Assembly: GCF_004210375.1 (NCBI RefSeq) | Contig: NC_134827.1 | Location: 106,005,285 to 106,069,284 of the forward strand | Origin: Tachypleus tridentatus | Taxonomy: Eukaryota > Arthropoda > Merostomata > Xiphosura > Limulidae | Direction: 5' to 3' | Length of the DNA: 64,000 nucleotides | Part shown: positions 44,195 through 56,020 of the stretch, piece by piece | How the letters are laid out: each line of letters opens with the position of its first letter | Position numbering within the stretch: the first letter of the stretch is position 1 | Made by a program: the position numbers and the translations under genes | The notes under the pieces: model-generated | Seen by the model: only the letters and a program-made list of their open reading frames with translations | Databases searched by the model: none | Told to the model about the DNA's origin: nothing

Positions 44195-45521
44195 TGTTGA
44201 GTGTTTCCAGTCAATGTGTTGTTTACTTGTTATGTTGAGTGTTTCCAGTCAATGTGTTGTTCATCTGTTATGTTCAGTGTTCCCAGTCAATGTGTTGTTC
44301 ATCTGTTATGTTGAGTGTTTCCAGTCAATGTGTTATTCATCTGTTATGTTGAGTGTTCCCAGACAGTGTGTTGTTCATCTGTTATGTTCAGTGTTTCCAG
44401 TCAATGTGTTGTTCATCTGCTATGTTGAGTGTTTCCAGTCAATGTATTGTTCATCTGTTATGTGGAGTGTTTGCAGTCAATGTGTTGTTCATCTGTTATA
44501 TTCAGTGTCTACAGTCAATGTGTTGTTCATCTGTTATGTTCAGTGTTTCCAGTCAATGTTTTATTCATCTATTATGTTTAGTGTTTCCAGACAATGTGTT
44601 ATTCATCTGTTATGTTGAGTGTTTCCAGTCAATGTGTTATTCATCTTAATGTTAAGTGTTCCCAGATAGTGTGTTGTTCATCCGTTATGTAGAGTGTTTC
44701 CAGTCAATGTGTTTTTCATCTGCTATGTTGAGTGTTTCCAGTCAATGTGTTGTTCATCTGTTATGTTGAGTGTTTCCAGTCAATGTGTTATTCACTTGTT
44801 ATGTTGAGTGTTTCCAGTCAATGTGTTGTTCAGTTGTTATGTTGAGTGTTTCCAGTCAATGTGCTGTTCATCTGTTATGTTGAGTGTTCCCAATCAATGT
44901 GTTATTCATCTGTTATGTTCAGTGTTTCCAGGCAATGGGTTATTCATCTGTTATGTTGAGTGTTCCCAGACAGTGTGTTGTTCATCTGTTATGTTGAGTG
45001 TTTCCAGTCAATGTGTTGTTCATCTGCTATGTTGAGTGTTTCCAGTCAATGTGTTGTTCATCTGTTATGTTGAGTGTTTCCAGTCAATATATTGTTCATC
45101 TGTTATGTTGAGTGTTTCCAGTCAATGTTTTGTTCTTCTGTTATGTTCAGTGTTTCCAGTCAATGTGTTGTTCACTTGTTATGTTGAGTGTTTCCAGTCA
45201 ATGTGTTGTTCAGTTGTTATGTTGAGTGTTTCCAGTCAATGTGCTGTTCATCTGTTATGTTGAGTGTTCCCAATCAATGTGTTGTTCATCTGTTATGTTC
45301 AGTGTTTCCAGTGTTATTCAATGTTCAGTGTTTTGGGTTATTCATCTGTTATGTTGAGTGTTCAATCCAGATGTTCAGTGTTTGTGTGAGTGTTCAGTGT
45401 GTTGTTCATCTGTTATGTTGAGTGTTTCCAGTCAATGTGTTGTTCATCTGTTATTTTGAGTGTTTCCAGTCAATGTGTTGTTCATCTGTTATGTTGAGTG
45501 TTTCCAGTCAATGTGTTGTTC
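44195..45521. repeat. Minisatellite, 38 bp unit, about 34 copies
   Basis: Unit ttgagtgtttccagtcaatg + tgttgttcatctgttatg. Variant positions (tttcc/ttccc, ttgttc/ttattc, ttgag/ttcag) are shared by blocks of neighbouring units. One scrambled patch lies at 45300-45410. Confidence 0.95.
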
Positions 45522-45587
45522 AATTTTTTAAAAATATTTTCATTCTTGATTTCAACGTAAATCACGTGACAAAAGCACGGAAGTAAA

Positions 45588-45853
45588 CGGCCAGATAGTT
45601 AAGACACTCGACTTGTAATCTGAGGGTTGAGTTCGATTCCCCGTCGCACCAAACATGCTCGTTCTTTCAGCCATGTGAGCGTTATAATGTGAGGTTCAAT
45701 CCCACTATTCGTTGGTAAAAGAGTAGTACAAAAGTTGGCGGTGACTGGTGACGAATACCTGCCTTCCATCTAGTCTTACACTGCAAAATCAGGGCCGGCT
45801 AGCGCAGATAGCCCTCGTGTAGCTGTGAGCAAAATTCAAAAACAGACAAACAA
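45588..45853 (+). repeat. SINE A copy
   Basis: Head acggccagatagttaagaca, B box gagttcgattcccc, tail gagcaaaattcaaaaacaga. Confidence 0.88.
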
Positions 45854-46142
45854 TCGTAAACAAAATATATCAATTTTTTCAAATTTTAATTTCTTAAATC
45901 AGCATTAAAAATTACATTCAATTATTTTTCTCTTTGAACCTGATGCATGAAACAGAAAGTATTGCCCATCTTTAAATAAAACAAATCTCAAAATAATTGA
46001 TGAGAAATTATAACTAAGATTATAAATTTACCCTAATCTTACTTAGAATAATTTCAGTTTGAAAGTAGACTGATATAGATCCTAATGAATAATAAATGTG
46101 TGAGCCCTCTCCACGATTGGTATTGGTGGCGCACAAAAATAT

Positions 46143-46412
46143 TTGTTTGTTTGTTTCGAATTTCACGCAAAGCTACTCAAGGTCTATCTGCGCTAGCCGT
46201 CCCTAATTTATCAGTGTAAGACCAGTGGGAAAGCTGCTAGTCATCACCGCCCACCGCAAAGTCTTGGGCTACTCTTTTACCAACGGATAGTGGGATTGAC
46301 CGTCACATTATAGCGCCTCCACGTTTGAGAGGGCGAGCATGTTTGGTGCGACTGAGATTCGAACCCTCGACCCTTGGATAGCGAGTTAAGCGGCCTCTAG
46401 CCACCTGGTCGT
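46143..46412 (-). repeat. SINE A copy, left parent of the duplication junction
   Basis: Diagnostic bases: tttcacgcaaagctactcaa in the tail half, and ccagtgggaaagctgctagt and ccaccgcaaagtcttggg in the body half. Confidence 0.92.
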
Positions 46413-46448
46413 TCAGAAGTAATTTTACTCGTCTATAGCCTCGGACTC

Positions 46449-47036
46449 CATAAACTGTCTACAAAAATAAATAGTGGAGGATGGATAATTTCTAAACTGT
46501 CTACAAAAATAAATAGTAGAGGATGGATAATTTCTAAACTGTCTACAAAAATAAATAGTGGAGGATGGATTATTTCTAAACTGTCTACAAAAATAAATAG
46601 TGGAGGATTGATAATTTCTAAACCGTCTACAAAAATAAATAGTGGAGGATGGATAATTTCTAAACTGTCTACAAAAATAAATAGTGGAGGATGGATAATT
46701 TCTAAACTGTCTACAAAAATAAATAGTAGAGGATGGATAATTTCTAAACTGTCTACAAAAATAAATAGTGGAGGATGGATAATTTCTAAACTGTCTACAA
46801 AAATAAATAGTGGAGGATGGATAATTTCTAAACTGTCTACAAAAATAAATCGTGGAGGATGGATAATTTCTAAACTGTCTACAAAAATAAATCGTGGAGG
46901 ATGGATAATTTCTAAACTGTCTACAAAAATAAATAGTGGAGGATGGATAATTTCTAAAATGTCTACAAAAATAAATAGTGGAGAATGGATAATTTCTAAA
47001 CTGTCTACAAAAATAAATAGTGGAGGATGGATAATC
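46449..47036. repeat. Minisatellite, 42 bp unit, 14 copies (duplication unit 1)
   Basis: Unit aaactgtctacaaaaataaa + tagtggaggatggataatttct. A 14-codon period stays open on both strands and gives spurious repetitive reading frames. Confidence 0.95.
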
Positions 47037-47267
47037 TGCAATATATTACGATTTTTTTAAACTTAATTAATCACTTGATTTTCGTCTCAACCACTTAGAC
47101 TTATGATAGAAAATAATTCCACGTTTTTTCTTCACTGTAAGGGCCACCTGCACAAACACACACATAGACATTATGGTGTTGACTACGCCCCCTATCACTT
47201 TCTGAGGTGACTGATATGATGGTCTCAAACTAATATATTTCTTAAACTACAAAAGTAATTGTAAAAA

Positions 47268-47425
47268 TTGAAATACTTCCACAGTATTGAACTCATGTTC
47301 GAAAAGATCGTCTTGTAAGCTCTATGTCAACTTCCTTTTATAATTGAAATACTTCCACAGTACTGAACTCATGCTGGAAAAGATCGTCTTGTAAGCTCTT
47401 TGTCAACTTCCTTTTATAATTGGGT
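47268..47425. repeat. Two-copy direct repeat, ~78 bp
   Basis: attgaaatacttccacagta and gatcgtcttgtaagctct occur in two adjacent units with few differences. The same pair is present in the second duplication unit (49535-49690). Confidence 0.85.
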
Positions 47426-48324
47426 GAAAAAGAAATACAGGAAATATAATATTCGTGTGTGAGCAAGGTGGTATATGCGTTTGTTATTAAACTTCGTTCA
47501 ATATAATTAGCTCGTGCGAAACGGTATTAGGATTATAAAACTGTTTCGTTTCTTTTTATTTCACTGCACTTTTCACTCATTATTAGTGGAACTCGTTTGT
47601 TCTAAACAAATTAATACGGCTCAGAATTTACCCTAGATGAAACAGCCAAACATTAAACGTCATTGGTGTACAATAAATTCTCTCTAATTAGGACACATCT
47701 AACGCTGATTAAATTTAATCAGCCAGCTCGGATTTTTCATTCTTTCTTTCTTTATATGTACATACATATATACAGAGACGTACACACACACTTGCTTCAA
47801 TACGCGAAGAGTTTGTATGGAAAGTCTTCAGATAAGGAAAGAAATAAGCAAAGCTGACCTTAAGATAAGACAACAAAGGTAACTGCCAAGGGTCCTTCGT
47901 TATGATGGATCTGCATAGATTATATTTTTACAAGCGATTCTTAAATATGAATCGGAGAAATCTTGAAACATATTATTGACTTATTAATGAACTTAGTACG
48001 TCTCTCTGTCGTACAGTTTCCGCCAAAGGTGATTTTTATCTTATGATAATTTTGTTTACAATTTTATATTGCGTAACACTATGATGTGTCGTAAACGTTT
48101 CATCTTCCTTAGGTTTCTGCATTGAAAAATATGGTCAGAATGTAATGATTCTGTTGAACGCCTAAATTATTTTAAAATACAATCAGTGTTATTAAAAATT
48201 GGAAACGGAAAAAGAAAGATCAGTATATAACATATAATGACTTTAAAAGTGTTTGTTTAGTAATTAATTAATAATTAAAATTTGGTGATGGATAAATTAA
48301 CAGTTCTTAGATAACAATGTAAAG

Positions 48325-48597
48325 TTTGTTTGGTTTGTTTTGAGTTTCGCGCAAAGCTACTCGAGGGCTATCTGTGCTAGCCGTCCCTAATTTAGCAGTG
48401 TAAGATCAGTGGGAAAGCTGCTAGTCATCACCGCCCACCGCAAAGTCTTGGGCTACTCTTTTACCAACGAATAGTGGGATTGACCGTCACATTATAGCGC
48501 CTCCACGTTTGAGAGGGCGAGCATGTTTGGTGCGACTGAGATTCGAACCCTCGACCCTTGGATAGCGAGTTAAGCGGCCTCTAGCCACCTGGTCGTT
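48325..48597 (-). repeat. Hybrid SINE A at the duplication junction
   Basis: The left 75 bases (tttcgcgcaaagctactcga, tatctgtgctagccgtcc) match the right-hand SINE at 50589. From about 48407 (cagtgggaaagctgctagt) it matches the left-hand SINE at 46143. Confidence 0.93.
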
Positions 48598-50671
48598 CAG
48601 AAGTAATTTTACTCGTCTATAGCCTCGGACTCCATAAACTGTCTACAAAAATAAATAGTGGAGGATGGATAATTTCTAAACTGTCTACAAAAATAAATAG
48701 TAGAGGATGGATAATTTCTAAACTGTCTACAAAAATAAATAGTGGAGGATGGATTATTTCTAAACTGTCTGCAAAAATAAATAGTGGAGGATTGATAATT
48801 TCTAAACCGTCTACAAAAATAAATAGTGGAGGATGGATAATTTCTAAACTGTCTACAAAAATAAATAGTGGAGGATGGATAATTTCAAAAGTGTCTACAA
48901 AAATAAATAGTGGAGGATGGATAATTTCTAATCTGTCTACAAAAATAAATAGTAGAGGATGGATAATTTCTAAACTGTCTACAAAAATAAATAGTGGAGG
49001 ATGGATAATTTCTAAACTGTCTACAAAAATAAATAGTGGAGGATGGATAATTTCTAAACTGTCTACAAAAATAAATATTGGAGGATGGATAATTTCTAAA
49101 CTGTCTACAAAAATAAATCGTGGAGGATGGATAATTTCTAAACTGTCTACAAAAATAAATAGTGGAGGATGGATAATTTCTAAACTGTCTACAAAAATAA
49201 ATAGTGGAGGATGGATAATTTCTAAACTGTCTACAAAAATAAATCGTGGAGGATGGATAATTTCTAAACTGTCTACAAAAATAAATAGTGGAGGATGGAT
49301 AATCTGCAATATATTACGATTTTTTTAAACTTAATTAATCACTTGATTTTCGTCTCAACCACTTAGACTTATGATAGAAAATAATTCCATGTTTTTTCTT
49401 CACTGTAAGGGCCACCTACACAAACACACACATAGACATTATGGTGTTGACTACGCCCCTATCACTTTCTGAGGTGACTGATATGATGGTCTCAAACTAA
49501 TATATTTCTTAAACTACAAAAGTAATTGTAGAAATTGAAATACTTCCACAGTATTGAACTCATGTTCGAAAAGATCGTCTTGTAAGCTCTATGTCAACTT
49601 CCTTTTATAATTGAAATACTTCCACAGTACTGAACTCATGCTGGAAAAGATCGTCTTGTAAGCTCTTTGTCAACTTCCTTTTATAATTGGGTGAAAAAGA
49701 AATACAGGAAATATAATATTCGTGTGTGAGCAAGGTGGTATGTGCGTTTGTTATTAAACTTCGTTCAATATAATTAGCTCGTGCGAAACGGTATTAGGAT
49801 TATAAAACTGTTTCGTTTCTTTTTATTTCACTGCACTTTTCACTCATTATTAGTGGAGCTCGTTTGTTCTAAACAAATTAATACGGCTCAGAATTTACCC
49901 TAGATGAAACAGCCAAACATTAAACGTCATTGGTGTACAATAAATTCTCTCTAATTAGGACACATCTAACGCTGATTAAATTTAATCAGCCAGCTCGGAT
50001 TTTTCATTCTTTCTTTCTTTATATGTACATACATATATACAGAGACGTACACACACACTTGCTTCAATACGCGAAGAGTTTGTATGGAAAGTCTTCAGAT
50101 AAGGAAAGAAATAAGCAAAGCTGACCTTAAGATAATACAACAAAGGTAACTGCCAAGGGTCCTTCGTTATGATGGATCTGCATAGATTATATTTTTACAA
50201 GCGATTCTTAAATATGAATCGGAGAAATCTTGAAACATATTATTGACTTATTAATGAACTTAGTACGTCTCTCTGTCGTACAGTTTCCGCCAAAGGTGAT
50301 TTTTATCTTATGATAATTTTGTTTACAATTTCATATTGCGTAATACTATGATGTGTCGTAAACGTTTCATCTTCCTTAGGTTTCTGCATTGAAAAATAGG
50401 GTCAGAATATAATGATTCTGTTGAACGCCTAAATTATTTTAAAATACAATCAGTGTTATTAAAATTGGAAACGGAAAAAGAAAGATCAGTATATAACATA
50501 TAATGACTTTAAAAGTGTTTGTTCAGTAATTAATTAATAATTAAAATTTGGTGATGCATAAATTAACAGTTCTTAGATAACAATGTAAAGTTTGTTTGGT
50601 TTGTTTTGAGTTTCGCGCAAAGCTACTCGAGGGCTATCTGTGCTAGCCGTCCCTAATATAGCAGTGTAAGA
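48407..50671. repeat. Tandem segmental duplication, unit 2 (2.27 kb)
   Basis: Second copy, 81 bases longer overall, mainly because of 84 bases (two units) more in the 42-bp array. Confidence 0.92.
48633..49304. repeat. Minisatellite, 42 bp unit, 16 copies (duplication unit 2)
   Basis: Same unit as 46449-47036. The first five units match one-to-one with that array including private variants (for example gattatttct, aaaccgtct). Confidence 0.95.
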
Positions 50672-50851
50672 CTAGAGGGAAGGCAGCTAGTCATCACCAC
50701 CCACTGCCAACTCTTGGGCTACTCTTTTACCAACGAATAGTGGGATTGACCGTGACATTATAACGCCCCCACGGCTGAGAGGGCGAGCATGTTTGGTGCG
50801 ATGGGGATGCGAACCCGCGACCCTCAGATTACGCTTGGCCATGCCGGGCCC
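50589..50851 (-). repeat. SINE A copy, right parent of the duplication junction
   Basis: Carries the common body gactagagggaaggcagcta, unlike the left parent. Ends cttggccatgccgggccc; a short deletion removes part of the head. Confidence 0.92.
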
Positions 50852-51112
50852 TTCTCTCGTTCGGTGCACTCTTCCCGTTCCCACGGCAAACAATGTAAAG
50901 CATAATTTCTTGTACAATATTTATCGTATGATAAAACAATAACTTTGTTTTCCTAATACAATTGCTGAAATAACAATACAAACTGATTTTTCCTCTCTGT
51001 GTACTGTATAAGTTTTACAACTCTAGTTTGGTAAACTAATAGTAGATCAACTAACTTGGTTGTTACTGCTGTTCCCCAACAGATAAATTTACAAATTTAC
51101 AGTTCTAAAAAT

Positions 51113-51128
51113 CAGATGGCGCTGTGAT
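51113..51128 (+). promoter_or_regulatory. Possible promoter-proximal motif of POLR1H
   Basis: cagatggcgctgtgat sits about 155 bases before the POLR1H start codon. It contains an AGATGGCGC core of CTCF-like or YY1-like type. No TATA box is obvious. Weak inference. Confidence 0.25.
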
Positions 51129-51280
51129 CCAGTCTTGTATTTGTTTTATGAATGTGATATAATTCAAGTTTAGGTGTGTGTTTTAGCCTAATTTTAATCA
51201 TTGTATTATAATAGCGGCTACGCTTCTACTTAAACGTTTATGCTGTTTGATAATTGTATTGTTGTGCCATTTTCAATAAA

Positions 51281-51416
51281 ATGTCTAAGTCTACTCAAGA
51301 AAGCAACTTTTTAGGAGAGTTGGACTTTTGCAGTGAATGTGGTGCCATTTTGCCATTACCTGGTTCTTCGGACGTTGTATGCTGCAAGGTTTGCCAGTTT
51401 AGCATAGATGTCCGTA
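51281..51416 (+). CDS. POLR1H: POLR1H exon 1 (RNA polymerase I subunit RPA12), N-terminal zinc ribbon
   Basis: Starts at ATG 51281 (aataaaATGtc). Encodes residues 1-45 plus one base: the N-terminal zinc ribbon C17-x2-C20 (CSECGAILPLPG) and C35-x2-C38 (CCKVCQF). RPA12/POLR1H is the small Pol I subunit whose N-terminal ribbon docks on the second-largest subunit and whose C-terminal, TFIIS-like ribbon supports RNA cleavage and backtrack rescue in the nucleolus. Donor gta|gtaaga, phase 1. Summed over four exons the protein is 124 residues, about the size of the human protein (126). The start choice follows family length. Confidence 0.95.
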
Positions 51417-52268
51417 GTAAGAAAACTGTTTGTTTGTTTTAGTGTTTTTTTTTTGTTACTTATTTTCATAAACTTGGTCTCTTTAAATAAAAGAGAAACA
51501 CAACTGGATAATAACTCCTTACATTGTTAGTATCCTTAGCAAACTTATAGATTGTGCTATTCAGTTACAATAAGCTATCAAAATTTCGAACTTAAAAGCC
51601 ACTTTTTTTTTTTTTTATTACTGGGCAAGGAATGAATAGTTCAGTGCCAAAAACTAATGTAACAACATTTGAAGCTTATTTCGGTTTGTGTAAAATGGTA
51701 TTTACAAGCATTTTGTCACACACAGATTGAGTAAACAGAGATCAAAATAAGCAAACGAATATTGTGCAAATTCCAAGACAATATAAGACCGTTTGCCAAG
51801 AAAATGTGTGGAAAATAAATTCCCCTTGGGAATTAAATATCTCAGTCTGGTACACAATTTAAAAAAAGAAAACTGTCTGTTGCATTTTATTAAAAGGAAA
51901 ATATTCTCAGTTAACTGTTTGCTTTTGATGTATATTACACAATTAACATAGTTAATCTTTTTAACTTTGTCAGTTATGAAATGAAGACTTATTTTGAGAT
52001 GTTTCCACTTAGATGCATAATACATGAAATTTTGTATTGAATACAACAAGCACTGAGTCAATTATAAACACAACAATCTTTAACATTCAACATATTCAGT
52101 GTTTTAGGAAGTGTTGATGGGATTAATTCATATTTTACAAAACATAAAAGTTGATTACCCATAATTCTTAACGTATCTTTAATTGAGTGACAATGTAAAT
52201 CACCATCTACTTAGAGTTCTTTCTTAAATTGTGATGATTATATTTAAAACAAGCTTTCTGTTTTTTAG
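51417..52268 (+). other. POLR1H intron 1 (852 bp)
   Basis: gtaaga...ttttttag; AT-rich, with a T run of 14 at about 51604. No repeat family or gene recognised. Confidence 0.75.
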
Positions 52269-52372
52269 CATTCGATGGCATTAAGACGTCCTCTCGTCTA
52301 GTCTTCAACGATCGAAAAAAAGTGTTAAAGGTTTATGTCAACAAGAAAGCTGAAGACAGTGCTGGTCCACTT
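52269..52372 (+). CDS. POLR1H: POLR1H exon 2, linker region
   Basis: Residues 46-80: TFDGIKTSSRLVFNDRKK followed by VLKVYVNKKAEDSAGPL. This is the linker between the two zinc ribbons, the least conserved part of the family. The first codon is completed across the intron (A|CA = Thr) and the exon ends on a whole codon before donor gtgaga (phase 0). Confidence 0.93.
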
Positions 52373-53167
52373 GTGAGAAATTTTTTTCTATTATTATTCA
52401 TACCAAAAAAAAAAATATTCCAACCACTTGTAAAAAAAATAAAATAAAAAAAAAGATATTCTTATATCCTTACCTGCAACATTAGATATCAGAATTTATA
52501 ATTTTCTATATTACACTGGTTTGTCCATGATGCTTTCCTTTAACAAGTTCCTCCTTATTGAGTAATACATGTATAAGAAGACAGTTGGTGCTGAGTAACA
52601 ACAGATTGTTGTATTCAAGTGCATGGCAACATTTATAAAATGGGACAGAATATTTCCAGATACAATTCAAAAGGAAACAGTATAGATTTTGCAATGTTGG
52701 ATCAAAGCAAATGCAGGCAGATCTCAGTTTTGTTTTTGTTGAGAAATAACATTAAAACAACAACACGAAAGTAATTCTATTCTGCTTCACCAGGACACGT
52801 AATAAAAAAAAACATCATCTCCAGTGTTAACATGCATACGTTATGTACAAGGAGCATGCAAAAGTGAGCATTGAATTTCAGTATTTCTTTATTGTTTTTA
52901 TTTAGTTTACATTCTATGAAAGTGGTAATACTAATAGTATTCCTGTGAAAATGAATAAACCATGAGTAAGTCATTTAAAAGTTTTCATTAACATTATTAT
53001 AACAAGATATATTTGAATTTCCATGTTATACTTCATGTCATCCAGTTACAGTTTTTATAACACTTGCAGAAAAATGCTTGTCCGTTTGTTAGTTGTTTTT
53101 AATTGAAGTCAACACAATATCTACTTTCTTTAGATATAACATAATAGAACTTACAAAATTACAATGA

Positions 53168-54322
53168 AATAAAGTTCCTGATTCAGTAGTTGGAAGGTAT
53201 GACCATAAAGTATCTGATTCAGTAGTTGGAAGGTATGACCATAAAGTTTCCGATCCAGTAGTTGGAAGGTATGACCATAAAGTTCCTGATTCAGTAGTTG
53301 GAAGGTATGACCATAAAGTATCTGATTCAGTAGTTGGAAGGTATGACTATAAAGTATCTGATTCAGTAGTTGGAAGGTATGACCATAAAGTTCCTGATTC
53401 AGTAGTTGGAAGGTATGACCATAAAGTTCCTGATTCAGTAGTTGGAAGGTATGACCATAAAGTATCTGATTCAGTAGTTGGAAGGTGTGACCATAAAGTT
53501 CCTGATTCAGTAGTTGGAAGGTATAACCATAAAGTATCTGATTCAGTAGTTGGAAGGTATGACCATAAAGCATCTGATTCAGTAGTTGGAAGGTATGACC
53601 ATAAAGCATCTGATTCAGTAGTTGGAAGGTATGACCATAAAGTTCCTGATTCAGTAGTTGGAAGGTATGACCATAAAGTTTCTGATTCAGTAGTTGGAAG
53701 GTATGACCATAAAGTTCCTGATCCAGTAGTTGGAAGGTATGACCATAAAGTTCCTGATCCAGTAGTTGGAAGATATGACCATAAAGTTTCTGATTCAGTA
53801 GTTGGAAGGTATGACCATAAAGTTCCTGATCCAGTAGTTGGAAGGTATGACCATAAAGTTTCTGATTCAGTAGTTGGAAGGTATGACCATAAAGTTTCTG
53901 ATTCAGTAGTTGGAAGGTATGACCATAAAGATTCTGATTCAGTAGTTGGAAGGTGTGACCATAAAGTTTCTGATTCAGTAGTTGGAAGGTGTGACCATAA
54001 AGTTTCTGATTCAGTAGTTGGAAGGTGTGACCATAAAGTATCTGATTCAGTAGTTGAAAGGTGTGACCATAAAGCATCTGATTCAGTAGTTGAAAGGTGT
54101 GACCATAAAGCATCTGATTCAGTAGTTGAAAGGTATGACCATAAAGCATCTGATTCAGTAGTTGGAAGGTATGACCATAAAGTATCTGATTCAATAGTTG
54201 GAAGGTGTGACCATAAAGTTCCTGAATCAGTAGTTGGAAGGTATGACCATAAAGATTCTGATTCAGTAGTTGGAAGGTATGACCATAAAGTTCTGATTCA
54301 GTAGTTGGAAGGTATGACCATA
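53168..54322. repeat. Minisatellite, 36 bp unit, about 32 copies
   Basis: Unit gattcagtagttggaaggta + tgaccataaagttcct. Three alternating spacer types (gttcct, gtttct, gtatct/gcatct) and two body types (ggtatgacc, ggtgtgacc) occur in blocks. It gives a 347-codon minus-strand frame that is only a by-product of the 36-bp period. Confidence 0.95.
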
Positions 54323-55333
54323 GTTACAGGCATTCTATTTGTCCTGCAGTCAATGCTATTAAACCAACAATGTGACACATCCCCTTATAGCCTATCCTAT
54401 ATTTGTGTTCATTCATTAGAAATATTAGTTTTTGTTTGATTTTGCATGTAAATTTCTTAAAACTTGATTATTAACTTGATTGATTAGTTATATAAGCATC
54501 AGTTAAATCATAATGTCACGTGAAGTGATCAGTAAGCTAAGTCACAGTTGTTAAGTATTATAACTCACATTGGATGAGCCTCCAATTAATTGTGTTATGA
54601 ATTATAGTGTAAAATAGTCTAAAACTGAGTTAAAGGTGATTTAAACTGAGAAGTTTATTGAATGTAAATATTTCAAATTTATTATGTTTGCCAAGAAGAT
54701 TCATGTATACAGTTTACTTTCTTAAAACAAATATATTTTAATATACAAACAAAAGTACAATTTATAATAATGGTTATTACAAGGAATGATTTATATACAA
54801 ACTTACAAACAATATTGAGTCTTCTATCCAATACAGAACTTCCTTTATCTTATTGAGGGTTCACATTGAGTTAATTATTTTGAGTTGATGTATACACAAT
54901 TCATTTAACAGGGAGCTAGCTCGCTCTGCACAGATCACATGAGAGTTTTTCACCACTGAAGTTAAATGGTTTGTAACCTATAAACGTTTCTGGTCAGCTA
55001 TATATAATTTCCTGATTAATAATAATTAATTAGTTACAGCTTCTGAGGTTTATAGTGTCCCAACAATATACACTGTCTCACCACGCCACATGTTGCAATG
55101 GCTACCTTTAATATTTGTCAGGCAAGATTCTAGAAATTTCAGCTACAGCAACAGTACTGACAATCATTAGCATTTACCGACACACATAGTACATTGTTGA
55201 TTCTTACCCTTAAAAATCATAAACTTGAATGAATCGGCAGGAATTTCACAATACACATTTAACAATACAAGTTGCATATATTTCTAAATATATGTTTAAC
55301 TGAAACAAACATATAATAGTAAATATTTAGTGT

Positions 55334-55455
55334 TGCATAGAATAATCATTAATATAAATTATAATTAAACTGTAGATGTCACAGAGAATAATCATTAATC
55401 TAAGTTATGGTTAAATTGCAGATGTCACATAGAATAATCATTAAACTAAGTTATG
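55334..55455. repeat. Tandem repeat, ~49 bp unit, 2.5 copies
   Basis: Each unit carries agaataatcattaat, taa(a/g)ttat(a/g)(a/g)tta and gatgtcaca. Confidence 0.8.
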
Positions 55456-55528
55456 ATTACTGTTGTGAAACAATCAATTACTTGCAGTTTTTCCATCCAA
55501 ATGATTGAAATATTTCTGTTGTCATTTT

Positions 55529-55802
55529 GGCCTGGGATGGCCAGGTGGTTAAGGCACTCGACTCATAATCTGAGGGTGATGGATTCAAATCCCCATCACA
55601 CCAAACATGCTCGTCCTTTCAGCTATGTGGGCATTAAAATGTTACAGTCAATCCCACTATTTGTTGATAAAAGAGTAGCCCAAGAGTTTGAGGTGGGTAG
55701 TGATGACTAGCTGCCTTCCCTCTAGTCTTACACTGCTAAATTAGGGACGGCTAGTGCAGGTAGCCCTTGAGTAGCTTTGCGTGAAATTCAGAACAAACAA
55801 AC
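55529..55802 (+). repeat. SINE A copy, full length
   Basis: Starts ggcctgggatggccaggtgg, B box tggattcaaatcccc, ends gcgtgaaattcagaacaaac. Confidence 0.92.
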
Positions 55803-55946
55803 TGTCATTTTTCAGTATTTTTCAATTAATTCAAGCTTGTTAAATTTAATTGATAAGGGTTGCTACTCGTAAAAATAATCAACCATCAAAATTAGTGTTT
55901 GCAGTTCTTCCAACCATTCAAGCCTCATGTAAGAATAATTGATTAG

Positions 55947-56020
55947 GTTAAGATAATCAACTACCACAATGGGCTGTCTGTGCTGTGCCACTTCAGAGAT
56001 CAAGTTTAGCCCTAAAAATT
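55947..56020 (-). repeat. SINE B fragment
   Basis: Contains aactaccacaatgggctgtc, tgtgctgtgccacttcagag and a decayed end. Confidence 0.45.

Larger units (their letters stand above)
46223..48406. repeat. Tandem segmental duplication, unit 1 (2.18 kb)
   Basis: Near-identical to 48407-50671 over its whole length, apart from scattered single-base differences and two 42-bp repeat units fewer. Begins inside the left SINE A and ends inside the hybrid SINE A. Confidence 0.92.

Noticed and set aside
44031-45421. Cys/Val-rich reading frames on the plus strand
   Set aside because: 38-bp minisatellite: three units make 114 bases, so some frames stay open by arithmetic.
46433-49328. Repeat proteins with 14-residue periods on both strands
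   Set aside because: By-product of the 42-bp minisatellite; the same peptide pattern appears twice only because of the segmental duplication.
47663-50124. Identical 64-codon frames at 47663 and 49930 as a duplicated gene
   Set aside because: They lie in the tandem duplication, with no recognisable motif and no splice or promoter context. Identity reflects the recent duplication, not coding constraint.
51254-51280. Upstream TTG extension of POLR1H
   Set aside because: TTG is not a normal start in animals. The ATG at 51281 gives the family's usual length and N-terminus.
53151-54194. 347-codon minus-strand frame with 12-residue repeats
   Set aside because: Product of the 36-bp array in POLR1H intron 2; no sequence outside the array supports it.
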